This document shows positions 26,863-36,534 of a DNA stretch of 64,000 nt, piece after piece. The stretch comes from Chloroflexi bacterium HGW-Chloroflexi-10 (GTDB lineage: Bacteria; Chloroflexota; Anaerolineae; Anaerolineales; Anaerolineaceae): the NCBI GenBank assembly GCA_002840755.1, contig PHBZ01000019.1, positions 1 through 64,000 of the forward strand. The letters run 5' to 3'. The notes below the pieces were generated by a model, which saw only the letters and a program-made list of their open reading frames with translations, was not told the DNA's origin and searched no databases. The translations under genes and the position numbers were made by a program. Positions within the stretch are counted from its first letter, which is position 1. Every line of letters begins with the position of its first letter.

Positions 26863-29778
26863 ATGTCATCAAAAATGTTATACGAAGCGATTGCCCTGGT
26901 ACGTGCTGGAAGAAATGATGATGCACGATTGGTAATCTTTGAAATTATTCGCAATGAGCCTCAGAATGAAATGGCCTGGATGTGGTTGGCAGAGACACTT
27001 TCTTCGAATGTTGACCGGATGAAAGTGTTATTGGCTTGCATGAAGGAAAATCCGAACAGCAAGATTGCCCAGATGGCCATTGATAAGATGAAAAACAAAA
27101 TGGGTACAGCCATTTTACAAATGGATACTGAAAACCCTTTTACTGAAGGCTCTACTTTTGACCCGCTTGCGCCACAAAGGACCGGTCATACCGGAGCAAT
27201 TATTGGATTTGATGGGTCATTCATTCTTTCCGAAGTTCCAGATTTTAAGGAAGTTATTGATTTGCGTTCTCCCGGCTCCAGTTCAGGAGCATTTTTTGCA
27301 GGTTCTGTGCCTTCTGAATCATCAGAAGAGCCGATAATCGTTTTACCATCTTCCAGTGTTGAATCGGAATATACAGAAAATATCATACCTGAAGCGATTG
27401 TCGAACCAGATCTTGAGATCGGAGAAGAATCCTTTGAGAGGGAAGAATCCTTTGAAAGAGAAGAACCGGTTGAAAGAGAAGAACTGATTGAAAGAGAAGA
27501 ACCGGTTGAATTGGAATTTGAGCCAGATCTTTCTGACTTGTTTCGGGATGAAAGGTCAGAGGAAGCGGTAGAAGAAAACGCAGATGAAGATGAAGAGGAA
27601 GAATTCGACTTATCCAGAATTATTTCCACGCCAGCGCTTACCGAGGATGATGAACTGATTGACCTGGAAGAACTCAGCCCAGAAGAATTGGGTTTTGTGG
27701 ATGATGCCAGCGAACTCGCATCAGCTGAGAATTCCAATCTGAATGCATTGTTTGAGGATGAAGAACTGGTTGAAGACCGCGTTTTGGAAAGCTCTGCGAA
27801 AAAATATAATGTAAAACGAAAAAAGCAGGAACGCCGTATGCTGTACTTTATCGGCGGCATGTTCCTTTTAATTGGTGTGTTATGTATTACTGCCATAGGA
27901 TTGATTTACAGCCGCTCAAGTGGTACAGCATTAATAGGTGTGCCAACACTGACTTTGATTCCCACGGAAATTGTTCTGCCGAGTGCTACAGAACCGTTAC
28001 CTCCTACGCAAACAGCTACTCTAAGCCCAACGGCCACACCAACGGCAACAGCCACGGCAACCCCATTGGTATATCTAAGTGAGGACGCCATTGTTCCGGA
28101 ATCAGCAAATACATTGGTATTACGCTTAAGACAAAACCTGACCGGAGAATTTTATCCTTCGCTGGATGGAAATCTGGTGGCTGTGGTGGATGGAAATACC
28201 ATCCAGTTGTGGAGTGCGGCAACGGGTAATCTGCGCTACACCTTGCTGGGCCATACCGCAGCGGTAACGGATGTGGTCTTTTCACCGGATGGAAACCTGT
28301 TAGTGAGTGGCAGCAGCGATTTTACCGTGCGGGTATGGAATACCCAGACCGGGGCATTAACCAAAACCTTCGCGCTCGATGCGGATGCGATTAATCGGAT
28401 ATACGGTGATCGAACGCGGCAATATCCACGCAGGGTCTCGGTTGATATTTCGCCGGATGGCGGGACAGTAGCCGCCGGTGGATTTGGCTTTGTCAATGTT
28501 TTGGATGTGCCATCCGGTTTGGTACGCGGTAGTTTTATTTTGAATGATGAGACGCTGGCCAGAGTAACCACGGATGTTGTTGTTCTTCAGGGATTCGAAG
28601 TTAAGTTCAATGAAAACGGCTGGGTGTTGAGTGCTGCTATGAGTAAGATGCTGGTTGGGCTGGATTCGCTGGATGCCACACCTTTATACCAATATGATCT
28701 TGGACCGTTAGCCCGGGTTACTTACGACGCTAACCGGATTCATATGGTGGAAGCGGATGCCGGCGGCATTATTCTGCGTAAGCTGGAGACCGGTGAAATT
28801 CTGAATGGTTTTGGCGGACGAAAAGTTAAGCCGAACCAGGCAGCCCCGGATTATACCGTATCCGAAAACTGGCAAGTTTTGGGAATTGAGGCAGACGGAG
28901 AGAACGTTTCAGTACAGCTATCCGTTTGGGACATTGCCGATGATAACAATTTGATTAATTTTGATGGCATATGTACGGGAACCGATTGCCGTCCACCGGC
29001 TTTTGCGATTGCACCGGAAGGTAATTGGATTGCTGTGGAGACGGAAAGTGATGGGGTTACCGCCCTGAAAGTGGTGGATCTGGTATCTCTAGCAGAAGTT
29101 CACAGCTTCAGTGGATTGGCAGCACCGATCAACGGCATCAATTTCTCACCGGATGGAAAACTGGTGGCTGCATTGGATGGCGGCAGTATAGTACATGTCT
29201 GGGATATTGAAATCGGGATTGAACGTGCAGCTATTCAGACGGAAGCATTGACAGATGTTTCCTTCTCGCGGGATGGGGCTTTCCTGTTTGCCTGGAATAC
29301 AAAGAGTATACAGGTCTGGAGCCAGCCAATAGAGCCACCGAGCGGTGCTTTCCCTGGTCTGGATTCGGTTGCTCTGGACGAATATCTTAAAGATCAATCG
29401 GCAAATGTACAATGTCAACCCGGCGGTGTTCTTACCCATCAGAACTTAATGGCACAACAGTGCAACTTGGACGCAGCGACATTTACCTTATCAACAGTCT
29501 ATACCTATGATGCCGATAGATATGTATTCCAGGTTGAATCTAACCTGGTAATGAAATTTGAAGCCCAATTGGACCAGGCAGCCATCACGGCAATCAATTA
29601 TGTAGCGGGTGTACCCTACGAAGACGCAAAAGTTGCGGAAGTTCAAAGCTGGATAACTGAGAATATAGCTACACTTACGCCGGACACTCGCAAAGAGACT
29701 TCCTTTGGGTCATTAGGTTTTGTAATCTCGCTGACTGAGGATGGCTATAAGCTGATGATACAAATTCCAGCTTCCTGA
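26863..29778 (+). CDS. Large WD40-repeat membrane protein with acidic N-terminal region
   Basis: About 971 residues from the ATG at 26863 behind AGGTG. Residues 1-75 form a TPR-like helical module (YEAIALVRAGRNDDARLVIF). A long acidic stretch (about 150-320) follows, containing six-residue repeats such as EESFER. One transmembrane helix (FIGGMFLLIGVLCITAIGLI) lies near residue 330. A Thr/Pro-rich linker leads to an extracellular WD40-like propeller with units such as VFSPDGNLLVSGSSDFTVRVW and INFSPDGKLVAALDGGSIVHV. This gives a single-pass type with a cytoplasmic acidic domain and an outer beta-propeller. Ligand and role are unknown; a sensor or scaffold is possible. Confidence 0.8.
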   Translation: MSSKMLYEAIALVRAGRNDDARLVIFEIIRNEPQNEMAWMWLAETLSSNVDRMKVLLACMKENPNSKIAQMAIDKMKNKMGTAILQMDTENPFTEGSTFDPLAPQRTGHTGAIIGFDGSFILSEVPDFKEVIDLRSPGSSSGAFFAGSVPSESSEEPIIVLPSSSVESEYTENIIPEAIVEPDLEIGEESFEREESFEREEPVEREELIEREEPVELEFEPDLSDLFRDERSEEAVEENADEDEEEEFDLSRIISTPALTEDDELIDLEELSPEELGFVDDASELASAENSNLNALFEDEELVEDRVLESSAKKYNVKRKKQERRMLYFIGGMFLLIGVLCITAIGLIYSRSSGTALIGVPTLTLIPTEIVLPSATEPLPPTQTATLSPTATPTATATATPLVYLSEDAIVPESANTLVLRLRQNLTGEFYPSLDGNLVAVVDGNTIQLWSAATGNLRYTLLGHTAAVTDVVFSPDGNLLVSGSSDFTVRVWNTQTGALTKTFALDADAINRIYGDRTRQYPRRVSVDISPDGGTVAAGGFGFVNVLDVPSGLVRGSFILNDETLARVTTDVVVLQGFEVKFNENGWVLSAAMSKMLVGLDSLDATPLYQYDLGPLARVTYDANRIHMVEADAGGIILRKLETGEILNGFGGRKVKPNQAAPDYTVSENWQVLGIEADGENVSVQLSVWDIADDNNLINFDGICTGTDCRPPAFAIAPEGNWIAVETESDGVTALKVVDLVSLAEVHSFSGLAAPINGINFSPDGKLVAALDGGSIVHVWDIEIGIERAAIQTEALTDVSFSRDGAFLFAWNTKSIQVWSQPIEPPSGAFPGLDSVALDEYLKDQSANVQCQPGGVLTHQNLMAQQCNLDAATFTLSTVYTYDADRYVFQVESNLVMKFEAQLDQAAITAINYVAGVPYEDAKVAEVQSWITENIATLTPDTRKETSFGSLGFVISLTEDGYKLMIQIPAS
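27424..27513 (+). repeat. Five 18-bp tandem repeats inside the WD40 gene
   Basis: Units begin GAAGAATCCTTTGA or GAAGAACCGGTTGA, five in a row without frame change. They encode EESFER, EESFER, EEPVER, EELIER and EEPVEL. The array may vary in copy number between strains. Confidence 0.85.
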
Positions 29779-29800
29779 ACCAATCATTTTTTGATAAGAT

Positions 29801-29837
29801 AAGAACCGGAAGGTATAACGCTTTCCGGTTCTTTTTT
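29801..29837 (+). terminator. Intrinsic terminator of the WD40 gene
   Basis: AAGAACCGGAA (29801-29811) pairs with TTCCGGTTCTT (29823-29833), followed by a T run. Confidence 0.8.
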
Positions 29838-29848
29838 GGAGGAATACA

Positions 29849-30556
29849 ATGAATCGTTTAATTGAACAGCCACAAACTGCTGCATTTTTTGGGTATCTGG
29901 AAGATTGGTTCGCTACTCTCAAGGTGTGGAAATCAGAAGAAATCTTTCAATCCCCGGAGCGATGCGCCATTTTATCGGTAGATCTGACGGAAGGATTCTG
30001 TCATTTTGGAGCGTTAGCCAGCCCACGGGTGGCCGGATTAATTGACCCGGTTGTACATTTAATGGAAGATGCCTGGGAACAGGGTGTGCGAAACTTTGTC
30101 CTGAGCCAGGACACACATGACCCGGAAGCTGTGGAATTTAGCGCCTGGCCGCCGCACTGTATCCGTGGAACAGAGGAAGCAGAGACGGTTGAGACTATCA
30201 AGACGCTACCATTTTTTAAAGAGATGACTTTGATTGAGAAAAACTCGATCGATTCGGGCATGAATGGCGGGTTAGCGGCCTGGATTACAGCACATCCACA
30301 GGTGGATACATTTGTAGTAGTGGGTGATTGTACGGATTTGTGTGTTTACCAACTGGCTATGTTTTTACGTTTGCAGGCCAATGAAAAGCAGCAGCAACGG
30401 CGGGTGATTGTACCGGAGAACTGCGTCCAGACCTATGATTTACCGGTTGAAACCGCGCGGGAAATTGGCGCCGTGCCGCATCCGGGTGACCTGCTGCACT
30501 TGTTATTCTTGTATCATCTGGCGTTGAATGGCGTAGAAATAGTAAAAAGTATTTAA
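29849..30556 (+). CDS. Isochorismatase/nicotinamidase-family hydrolase
   Basis: 235 residues. The catalytic triad fits Asp in LSVDLTEGF, Lys in IEKNSID and Cys in GDCTDLCVYQLA. The tail HPGDLLHLLFLYHLALNGVEIV is usual for this subgroup. Substrate could be nicotinamide or another amide. Starts at 29849 after GGAGGAATACA and ends at a strong terminator, so it is its own unit. Confidence 0.86.
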   Translation: MNRLIEQPQTAAFFGYLEDWFATLKVWKSEEIFQSPERCAILSVDLTEGFCHFGALASPRVAGLIDPVVHLMEDAWEQGVRNFVLSQDTHDPEAVEFSAWPPHCIRGTEEAETVETIKTLPFFKEMTLIEKNSIDSGMNGGLAAWITAHPQVDTFVVVGDCTDLCVYQLAMFLRLQANEKQQQRRVIVPENCVQTYDLPVETAREIGAVPHPGDLLHLLFLYHLALNGVEIVKSI

Positions 30557-30557
30557 G

Positions 30558-30604
30558 AAACCAAAAACAGATGCAGAGGCCTGCATCTGTTTTTGGTTTT
30601 AGTG
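30558..30604 (+). terminator. Strong intrinsic terminator, 19-bp perfect stem
   Basis: Arms at 30558-30576 and 30581-30599, with loop AGGC. The stem starts AAACCAAAAACAG and its 3' arm contains a T run. It separates converging genes and can act in both directions. Confidence 0.85.
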
Positions 30605-30616
30605 TTTTTAATTATT

Positions 30617-31645
30617 TTAAGGGGTTGGGTTCTTCCAGTAACTGGCTTCGTCCACGCTGATAACGAAATTCTTGGTTTCTCGGGCGCCGACAAATAAACC
30701 AAAGGAACCTTCGGTGAAGGTGGCGTCTTTTACTTCGGTGAGTAATGCACCATTCGCGTAGAGGATCAGGCGGTCACCGACAGCCATGATGCCGATGGTG
30801 TTGCTTTTATTCGAGCCGGTTTGTATAGCGCTGGAAGTGGTCCAGTTGACATGGGTGGTCATCAAGCCTTTGTCGCCAATGGTGGCGTCCCATTCGCGCA
30901 GGCTGTATTTGCCATCGCAGGTGAAACCAAATAAGTAACCTTTATTGGCTTCGCGGGATACGGGCACGCGGAACATGATGCCATAGCGATCAGAACCGGT
31001 ACAGGTACCCGTATTGATTTTCATTTCCAGATAGAAATTGTTTAATTTTTCGGTGGTTGCCAGACGCCAGCCATCGGTGGTAGTCAGACCGGTCAGTTTG
31101 AGCATTCCACTACCGAAGTCGATGCTGGTGTAAGAATCCGGACCGGTAGGCCAGAACTTACCATCATCCATAGCATCGTTCCAATTGGGATCACCCAATT
31201 TGGTGCGCGGATTATCGGCTGGCGGTGTAAAGGCCGGCACCAGGGTTAAGGCAGCCGTAGGTGTGGCGGGAACACTGGTGGCTGTTGCGGTTGCTTCAGC
31301 AGGGGCTGTGGTTGCTTCCGGTGTGGCCGTGGCTTCTGCCGGGGCCTGGGTAGGAGCCTCGGTGGAAACAGGCGCCTGAGTGGCTTCTACCACCGGTGTA
31401 TTGGTGGCGACCACGGGTTCGCTGGTGGCCGGTGAGGCTTCCGTGATGACGACCGGGGGCAGCTCGCCTGTGGGTAATGCGCTGGTAGGCTGCGGCATTT
31501 CTGTAAGAATCTTCGCTACACGGGTAGCCATATCAGCGTCTGAAGTTGCCGGTGTGGCTACTTGTTGTAATGGTATTTCACAACCAGACAGTATGCCCAT
31601 TAGCGTGACAAAAATGAGCAAACGAAACCAAATTGATTTATGCAT
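30617..31645 (-). CDS. Surface lipoprotein with Thr/Pro/Ala linker and LamG-like C-terminal domain
   Basis: 342 residues from the ATG at 31645; a TTG seven codons upstream is a weaker start. The signal peptide ends LMGILSGC (lipobox). Residues ~30-155 are a low-complexity T/P/A/V/E linker that lifts the domain from the membrane. The C-terminal ~190 residues (NNFYLEMKINTGTCTGSDRY, then GIMAVGDRLILYANGALLTEV) look like a concanavalin/LamG or DUF1080-like beta sandwich, which often binds sugar. Ligand unknown. The two Cys of TGTCTG and FTCDG may form a disulfide. Confidence 0.8.
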   Translation of the reverse strand: MHKSIWFRLLIFVTLMGILSGCEIPLQQVATPATSDADMATRVAKILTEMPQPTSALPTGELPPVVITEASPATSEPVVATNTPVVEATQAPVSTEAPTQAPAEATATPEATTAPAEATATATSVPATPTAALTLVPAFTPPADNPRTKLGDPNWNDAMDDGKFWPTGPDSYTSIDFGSGMLKLTGLTTTDGWRLATTEKLNNFYLEMKINTGTCTGSDRYGIMFRVPVSREANKGYLFGFTCDGKYSLREWDATIGDKGLMTTHVNWTTSSAIQTGSNKSNTIGIMAVGDRLILYANGALLTEVKDATFTEGSFGLFVGARETKNFVISVDEASYWKNPTP

Positions 31646-31740
31646 GAGGTACTCTCTTTTCTCCAAAATTTAAATGGAACACCATTGTGTGTGCCTGATT
31701 TATAGACGCTGCAATCAGGTTGATGGTTCCCATTGGACAC

Positions 31741-32226
31741 TTATGACTTATAGCCAATCATTCGCAGGAACCTCTTGCGCCATTGAATGCCTTCTTCATC
31801 TTCAATACCCTGCGGTTTAAAGCCATCTACGACACCCAAAATACCGCGTCCGACGCCGGTATCCGCTACAATTACCTCGGTGGGGTTAGCCGTGGCGCAG
31901 AACAGGTTGACAATCTCAGGAACGCGCTGCAGGGCGTGGATGACGTTGATGGGGTAAAACCCATTTCCAAGGAACAGGATGAAACTATGACCGGCGGAAA
32001 TATTCAGTGCGTTTTGTTTGGCCAGTTCGATCATTTCCGGGTCGGTTCCACTCCAGCGGATCAGGCATTTGCCGGATGCTTCGCAAAATGCCAGACCAAA
32101 TTTGATGCCGGGAACGCTGCTGACTAACGCTTCGTGGATATCTTCTACAGTTTTAATAAAGTGCGATTGCCCAAGAATGAAGTTGATCTCTTCCGGTTTT
32201 TCAATTTTTACACTCAAAATTTCCAT
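31741..32226 (-). CDS. Adenosine-specific kinase family protein
   Basis: 161 residues matching the small family typified by PAE2307-type adenosine-specific kinases along its whole length: [20 protein letters not shown] at the start, [42 protein letters not shown] and [15 protein letters not shown] near the end. The family binds AMP/adenosine; its cellular role is little known. Starts at 32226 after a GAGGAGAAAAAT-type site. No neighbour explains the function. Confidence 0.88.
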   Translation of the reverse strand: MEILSVKIEKPEEINFILGQSHFIKTVEDIHEALVSSVPGIKFGLAFCEASGKCLIRWSGTDPEMIELAKQNALNISAGHSFILFLGNGFYPINVIHALQRVPEIVNLFCATANPTEVIVADTGVGRGILGVVDGFKPQGIEDEEGIQWRKRFLRMIGYKS

Positions 32227-32573
32227 ATTTTTCTCCTCATAATACGATCATCCGGGGGACGTTATTGCAGGAAACTTCCAGCGGTTTTGTTCATTAAAAA
32301 TAGGATGCAAGAATTATGCGCTGTGATGAGCAATCATCTCCATTATGGCATAAATTTAGGAAGTGTGGAAAAAAATGTAATAAGTAATTGGGGGGAGGGA
32401 TTAAGAAATAGGAATCGGGAAGTAGGAAAAAATAGTCTGTCACGAGTAATAAGTTGAATAAAGGCATGGTTGGATAACACGAAAAAAGAAAGATGCCAAT
32501 TCTAATACAAAATAACCAAAGTTTTTTGAGCTAAAAAACCTTGGAAAATTTACAGGAAACGATTTGTGAATCT
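32227..32573. repeat. Intergenic region with a dispersed repeat copy and a hairpin
   Basis: No gene recognised. About 32396-32456 contains AGGAATCGGGAAGTAGG and GAGTAATAAGTTGAA, related to the units at 8349, 37943, 47345 and 57511. A 12-bp hairpin with one mismatch (CCAAAGTTTTTT / AAAAAACCTTGG, 32516-32544) may be a second terminator for the gene at 32637. Confidence 0.5.
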
Positions 32574-32612
32574 TTTAAAAACCCTCCGATACATTCTTGG
32601 GTACCGGAGGGT
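32574..32612 (-). terminator. Intrinsic terminator of the three-repeat secreted protein
   Basis: ACCCTCCG and CGGAGGGT (32581-32588 and 32605-32612) pair. Read on the minus strand the stem is followed by TTTTT. Confidence 0.78.
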
Positions 32613-32636
32613 CTAATCTTGTAAAGACAATTTGGA

Positions 32637-34097
32637 TTACTGATTGACTATCATGGGTAAGTAAACGGGATAATGATAATGAACTGCCATACCACAACCA
32701 ACCACATCGCCACCGTCAACTGGCGTGGTGGCGATAGGTAAATCCCAGTAGACAAAATAAGCATACTGGTTATTATCTACGACATTCCAATTTACCGTGT
32801 AGTCCGGTACGCCGCTGTAACCGGAACTGCCCATGCTGCTGGCTGAAGCCATGGTATTATTCACCCCCAGGCGGGTGCGGATCAAGAAAGCATTTCCAGC
32901 CAACGTAGTAGAGCCGTCGTAGAAACAAGCTTCAAAGCCGTCGATTGTGACTTTGTCTGGCAGGTTCACTGATGCGACATAAACTCCGCGGCTGTTACTG
33001 CCACCTTCGCCGTGTTTGTGGATCAGCCAGCGTGCATGATTTTCATATTCCTGACTATCAAAAAATGGGGTAAATGCTGTGTTGGAAATGCCGATAACAT
33101 TTTCATGTTGATCAGGGACAACATGATATTCCAGGTTCACACCTGACAGATAGATATAATTACTTATCAAGGATGTGGGTAGGAGAACATGCACCCAGTA
33201 AGTATATTGAGAGTTATCAATTGTGAATGCAGGTATCACCAACGAGCATATCTTATCTTCAATTCCCTGGCAATTCAGGTCTCCCAGTGTTGAATAGTTT
33301 CCATTGTGATCAGCCCGCTGTATTTTGGCATTCACCGTGTAGCCGGTACCTTCATCAAAAATACGCATGGATAGTTTATTTACAGAGGCACCATCTGGCA
33401 AATTGACGGGTGCCATAAATTTACCAGTGCCTGCTGCATTATTCTGAAGATAGAAGAGGCGTAATGCGAACCAGTCATCATATGTATACCCATTTTCAAA
33501 TGGGTTGAAAGCGGCCGATCCCAGAGCGAGAATACTTGAATCTATTTCCGGAGGAAGATATTCAATTGTTGCACCGCAGCCCCATACATTGCTGCCTGCC
33601 CCGGTGCTTTTAGGAAGTTTCAGATCTAAACGGTAATAAACATGACCGCCATAATCAATAGTTTCGGGATAGTCAAGTTCAACGATTTCCTGGTAACCGG
33701 AAGCGCCCGTACTTTCAATCTGGGTTATATATGTTAAACCATAGTTGGTGGCGGAAACAAAATTTAATTTTGCAGAAAGACTGGCTGAATCATCGTAGAA
33801 ACAGGCTTTTACACTGATAATTTGAGCCCCTTGCGGAAGCTGGACCTGCGCTTTGAATTGTCCTTCAAAGTTTGGTCCAAAATATTTGACATAGCGTCCG
33901 TGGTTTTCATAATTGGGAGGAGAGGTGGTGTTAGAACCACTCGGTAAGAAAGCTGCAGCAGGGATGGACAGGAAGGTTGTGGCTCCCCCCGCGCTGGCAT
34001 CCAGATCGGGTAATAGGTTGGCGGAAACGGTGGGGGTAAAGCTGATCAGGCTGATCAGCATGACGCCTGCAAATAAGATACGGATGATTGATGTCAT
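32637..34097 (-). CDS. Secreted protein with three tandem beta-rich repeats
   Basis: 486 residues from the ATG at 34097 behind AAGGAGA. A signal peptide covers residues ~1-26. The rest consists of three related ~140-residue units, each with a F-x-P-F/YENHGRY-type entry, a V-x-LP-D/Q-G-A strand, a C-F-Y-D/R-I-F-D segment, NNxY/IDNSQY and a closing GCG-x-x-x-x-Y strand (for example KACFYDDSASL, SMRIFDEGTGY, EACFYDGSTTL). The C-terminus is YLPMIVNQ, a tail type I associate with secreted Chloroflexota proteins. No catalytic motif; probably a structural or binding surface protein. Family not recognised. Confidence 0.72.
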   Translation of the reverse strand: MTSIIRILFAGVMLISLISFTPTVSANLLPDLDASAGGATTFLSIPAAAFLPSGSNTTSPPNYENHGRYVKYFGPNFEGQFKAQVQLPQGAQIISVKACFYDDSASLSAKLNFVSATNYGLTYITQIESTGASGYQEIVELDYPETIDYGGHVYYRLDLKLPKSTGAGSNVWGCGATIEYLPPEIDSSILALGSAAFNPFENGYTYDDWFALRLFYLQNNAAGTGKFMAPVNLPDGASVNKLSMRIFDEGTGYTVNAKIQRADHNGNYSTLGDLNCQGIEDKICSLVIPAFTIDNSQYTYWVHVLLPTSLISNYIYLSGVNLEYHVVPDQHENVIGISNTAFTPFFDSQEYENHARWLIHKHGEGGSNSRGVYVASVNLPDKVTIDGFEACFYDGSTTLAGNAFLIRTRLGVNNTMASASSMGSSGYSGVPDYTVNWNVVDNNQYAYFVYWDLPIATTPVDGGDVVGCGMAVHYHYPVYLPMIVNQ

Positions 34098-34531
34098 TGA
34101 AATCTCCTTGGTGAAGCAAATTATATAAATAAACTTATGACTATTATAGGGGACATGCGTCCAAGAAGCGTCCAAAAAAAATACACGTAAAAAATCCCAA
34201 AATGTATTTGATCCTTTTTCTGCTCAATGATTTTGGTTGGAATTATTCACGAAGAGCACGGACGAATACCACGAAAATATAATTGATGAGATAAAACGAT
34301 TGGTTATAAAAATTTAACATCAAAAAAGATGAAAAGATGAAAAAATAGAATAGCATGTGCGGACTGTTCAGCATTTTCTGATTAATAATATTAATTGCGA
34401 TGAAGCGGAATTGGTTCGAAAAAAAGATTATTTGCGTTTGACTGAGGAATAGATCATTTCTTCGCGATCCGTATGTTTTTAAGTAACATAAGGTAAAATT
34501 GGATGGATTTATAGAAAGGTAGTTATCGACT
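34098..34531. other. AT-rich intergenic region
   Basis: No gene is seen in about 430 bp. It includes repeated CACGAA-like words near 34246-34275 and short AAGATGAAAAGATGAAAAAA tracts near 34325. The promoters of the divergent secreted protein and rnz must lie here. Confidence 0.45.
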
Positions 34532-35452
34532 TTGTTTGAACTTGTATTTTTAGGAACTTCTGCTTCTGCGCCTTCGGTTAAGCGCAATTTGCCAGCCATT
34601 ATGGTGAAACACGATGAACACCGCTTTTTGATCGATTGCGGTGAAGGAACACAGCGTCAAATTCTGCAGGCCGGAATTGGTTTTAAACGATTGAACCGAA
34701 TTCTGATTACGCATGGACATCTGGATCATATTCTGGGTTTGGCCGGGCTGCTCTCTACACTGCTGCGCTGGGAAACCATGGAAGAAATGGTGATTTATGG
34801 GGGTAAAGCGGCACTGAACAGGGTGAATGATTTGATCTACGGCGTGGTTTTACGTGGGGATCCTCCACCCATGCTACTTTCCCTGGTTCCAGTGGAAGAA
34901 GGCGTTTTTATCGAAGAGAATAATTTTAGCGTAACTGCCATACCGGTCAGCCATCGCGGACCGGATAATTACGGTTATTTGTTTCAGGAAAAAGGACGGC
35001 GTCCATTTTTACCCGAAAAAGCCGAGGCTTTGGGCATTCCTTCTGGGCCGTTGCGCCGCGAACTGGTCAACGGGCAGGCGATTGAACTGGCGGATGGCAG
35101 ACAAATACATCCGGATGAAGTGCTGGGTGATTTAAAACCCGGTACGCGTCTGGTAGTGTTGGGTGATGTGGGCGACCCGAGTAATCTGTATACCTATTGC
35201 GATCAGGCGGACACGCTGGTAATGGAAGCCACTTATCTGGAATCCGAAGCGGATATGGCGCGCCAGTTTGGTCATATGACGGCGCGACGTTCTGCAGAAC
35301 TGGCTGTCCGTGCCGGTGTGCAGCAATTGATCCTTACCCATCTATCGCGGCGCTACCGGGAGCGGGATATTCTGCAAGAAGCGCAGGAAGTTTTCCCCAA
35401 TACCATTGTGGCAAGAGATTTTGACACAATTTCGGTTAAGAAGGATGAATAA
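34532..35452 (+). CDS. rnz: Ribonuclease Z
   Basis: 306 residues starting with TTG at 34532. MFELVFLGTSASAPS is the usual N-terminus, so the TTG is preferred even though AAAGG is about 11 bases away. The metal-binding motif is THGHLDHILGL. Further ligand positions are VSHRGPDNYGY, VVLGDVGD and LILTHLSRRY. HMTARRSAELA is the conserved RNase Z HEAT-like segment. It cuts the 3' trailer of tRNA precursors. Ends at a terminator. Confidence 0.92.
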   Translation: MFELVFLGTSASAPSVKRNLPAIMVKHDEHRFLIDCGEGTQRQILQAGIGFKRLNRILITHGHLDHILGLAGLLSTLLRWETMEEMVIYGGKAALNRVNDLIYGVVLRGDPPPMLLSLVPVEEGVFIEENNFSVTAIPVSHRGPDNYGYLFQEKGRRPFLPEKAEALGIPSGPLRRELVNGQAIELADGRQIHPDEVLGDLKPGTRLVVLGDVGDPSNLYTYCDQADTLVMEATYLESEADMARQFGHMTARRSAELAVRAGVQQLILTHLSRRYRERDILQEAQEVFPNTIVARDFDTISVKKDE

Positions 35453-35480
35453 AACAGTGGTTTAACCAACAACTGTTTTT
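35451..35480 (+). terminator. Intrinsic terminator of rnz
   Basis: AAAACAGT (35451-35458) pairs with ACTGTTTT (35472-35479), with GGTTTAACC forming an inner hairpin, and a T run follows. Confidence 0.72.
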
Positions 35481-35493
35481 GGGAAAATGCGGA

Positions 35494-36261
35494 TCAGAGA
35501 ATGATATCTGCGACCGAATCTAATATCTGACTGGGGACGTAAGGATAACGATCCACATCCTCTTTCCGTGTGATTCCGGTTAGGACCAGGATAGTATCCA
35601 TCCCACTTTGTACACCAGCGACGATATCCGTATCCATGCGATCACCCACCATGACGGTATCCTCAGAGTGTACACCCAGATAATTGATTGCAGAGCGCAT
35701 CATTAATGGATTGGGTTTACCCACATAAAATGCCTTTTTTTCGGAGGCGCTCTCAATTAAGGCTGCTAACGCACCAGCGCCGGGAACTACGCCTTTTTCG
35801 GATGGACCACTGGCATCCGGGTTGGTGGCGATAAAACGTGCTCCGTTGATCACCAGGCGAATAGCGCGTGTGAATACGTCCTGATTAAGTGTTTCTGTTT
35901 CCCCTAAGACGACATAATCGGGATTGTGTTCTGTGATGATATAACCGACTTCGTGTAAGGCGGTTGTCAGCCCGCTTTCACCAATAACGAAAGCTTTGCC
36001 TTGTGGCCTTTGTGAATGCAGAAATCGGGCGGTAGCCATTGCAGAAGTAAAAATTGCCTGACTGGGGATCTCCAGACCGGCCATTTTTAATTTGTAGGAA
36101 AGATCACCCGCTGTAAAGCGGGAATTGTTGGTGAGTACGAGAAATTTAGCGCCGGTTGTCACCAAACGGTGAATAAACTCATTTGCACCAGGAATCATGG
36201 TGCTACCTTTTACCAATACGCCGTCCATATCAATCAGGAAATTTTTGGGCTTTTTTATCAT
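35494..36261 (-). CDS. HAD-IIA family phosphatase (NagD-like)
   Basis: 255 residues from the ATG at 36261. Motif I is FLIDMDGVLVKG, motif II is VLTNNSRFT, motif III includes the Lys of VGKPNPLMM, and motif IV is MVGDRMDTDIVAG. NagD/phosphoglycolate or nucleotide phosphatases share this C2-cap type. Substrate cannot be fixed. No strong ribosome site precedes the ATG; 38 upstream codons of the frame are not family-like. Confidence 0.88.
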   Translation of the reverse strand: MIKKPKNFLIDMDGVLVKGSTMIPGANEFIHRLVTTGAKFLVLTNNSRFTAGDLSYKLKMAGLEIPSQAIFTSAMATARFLHSQRPQGKAFVIGESGLTTALHEVGYIITEHNPDYVVLGETETLNQDVFTRAIRLVINGARFIATNPDASGPSEKGVVPGAGALAALIESASEKKAFYVGKPNPLMMRSAINYLGVHSEDTVMVGDRMDTDIVAGVQSGMDTILVLTGITRKEDVDRYPYVPSQILDSVADIIL

Positions 36262-36472
36262 ACGGGGTTTCTCAATTCTAATAAATATTGACCGGGTTTT
36301 TGACGAACTATTTTTTGCCTTGTTAAAAATCTTATGTGGTGTGAGGTGCCTACTATTGCATAGATTATAAACCAAAGAGCTTCCCGGTTCATTTTTGTTT
36401 TATAGAAAATGGATGTATGTTGGGATTTCAGGAATTATGACAAAATAACTCTATAAACACAGCGAAAATCAG

Positions 36473-36501
36473 TTGACATAGCTATTTGGCTGTGATAATA
36501 T
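36473..36501 (+). promoter_or_regulatory. Sigma-70-type promoter of metK
   Basis: TTGACA (36473-36478), a 17-bp spacer and TAATAT (36496-36501), placed about 30 bp before the riboswitch. Confidence 0.72.
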
Positions 36502-36534
36502 TTGAACTTGTAAGTGTTAAAGCCCCACTTGCGG

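Noticed and set aside
27186..27896. 236-codon Ser-rich antisense frame
   Set aside because: It mirrors the acidic Glu/Asp codons of the WD40 gene on the other strand.
34246..34275. CACGAA-type words as a possible repeat or CRISPR-like array
   Set aside because: Too short and irregular, without constant spacers.
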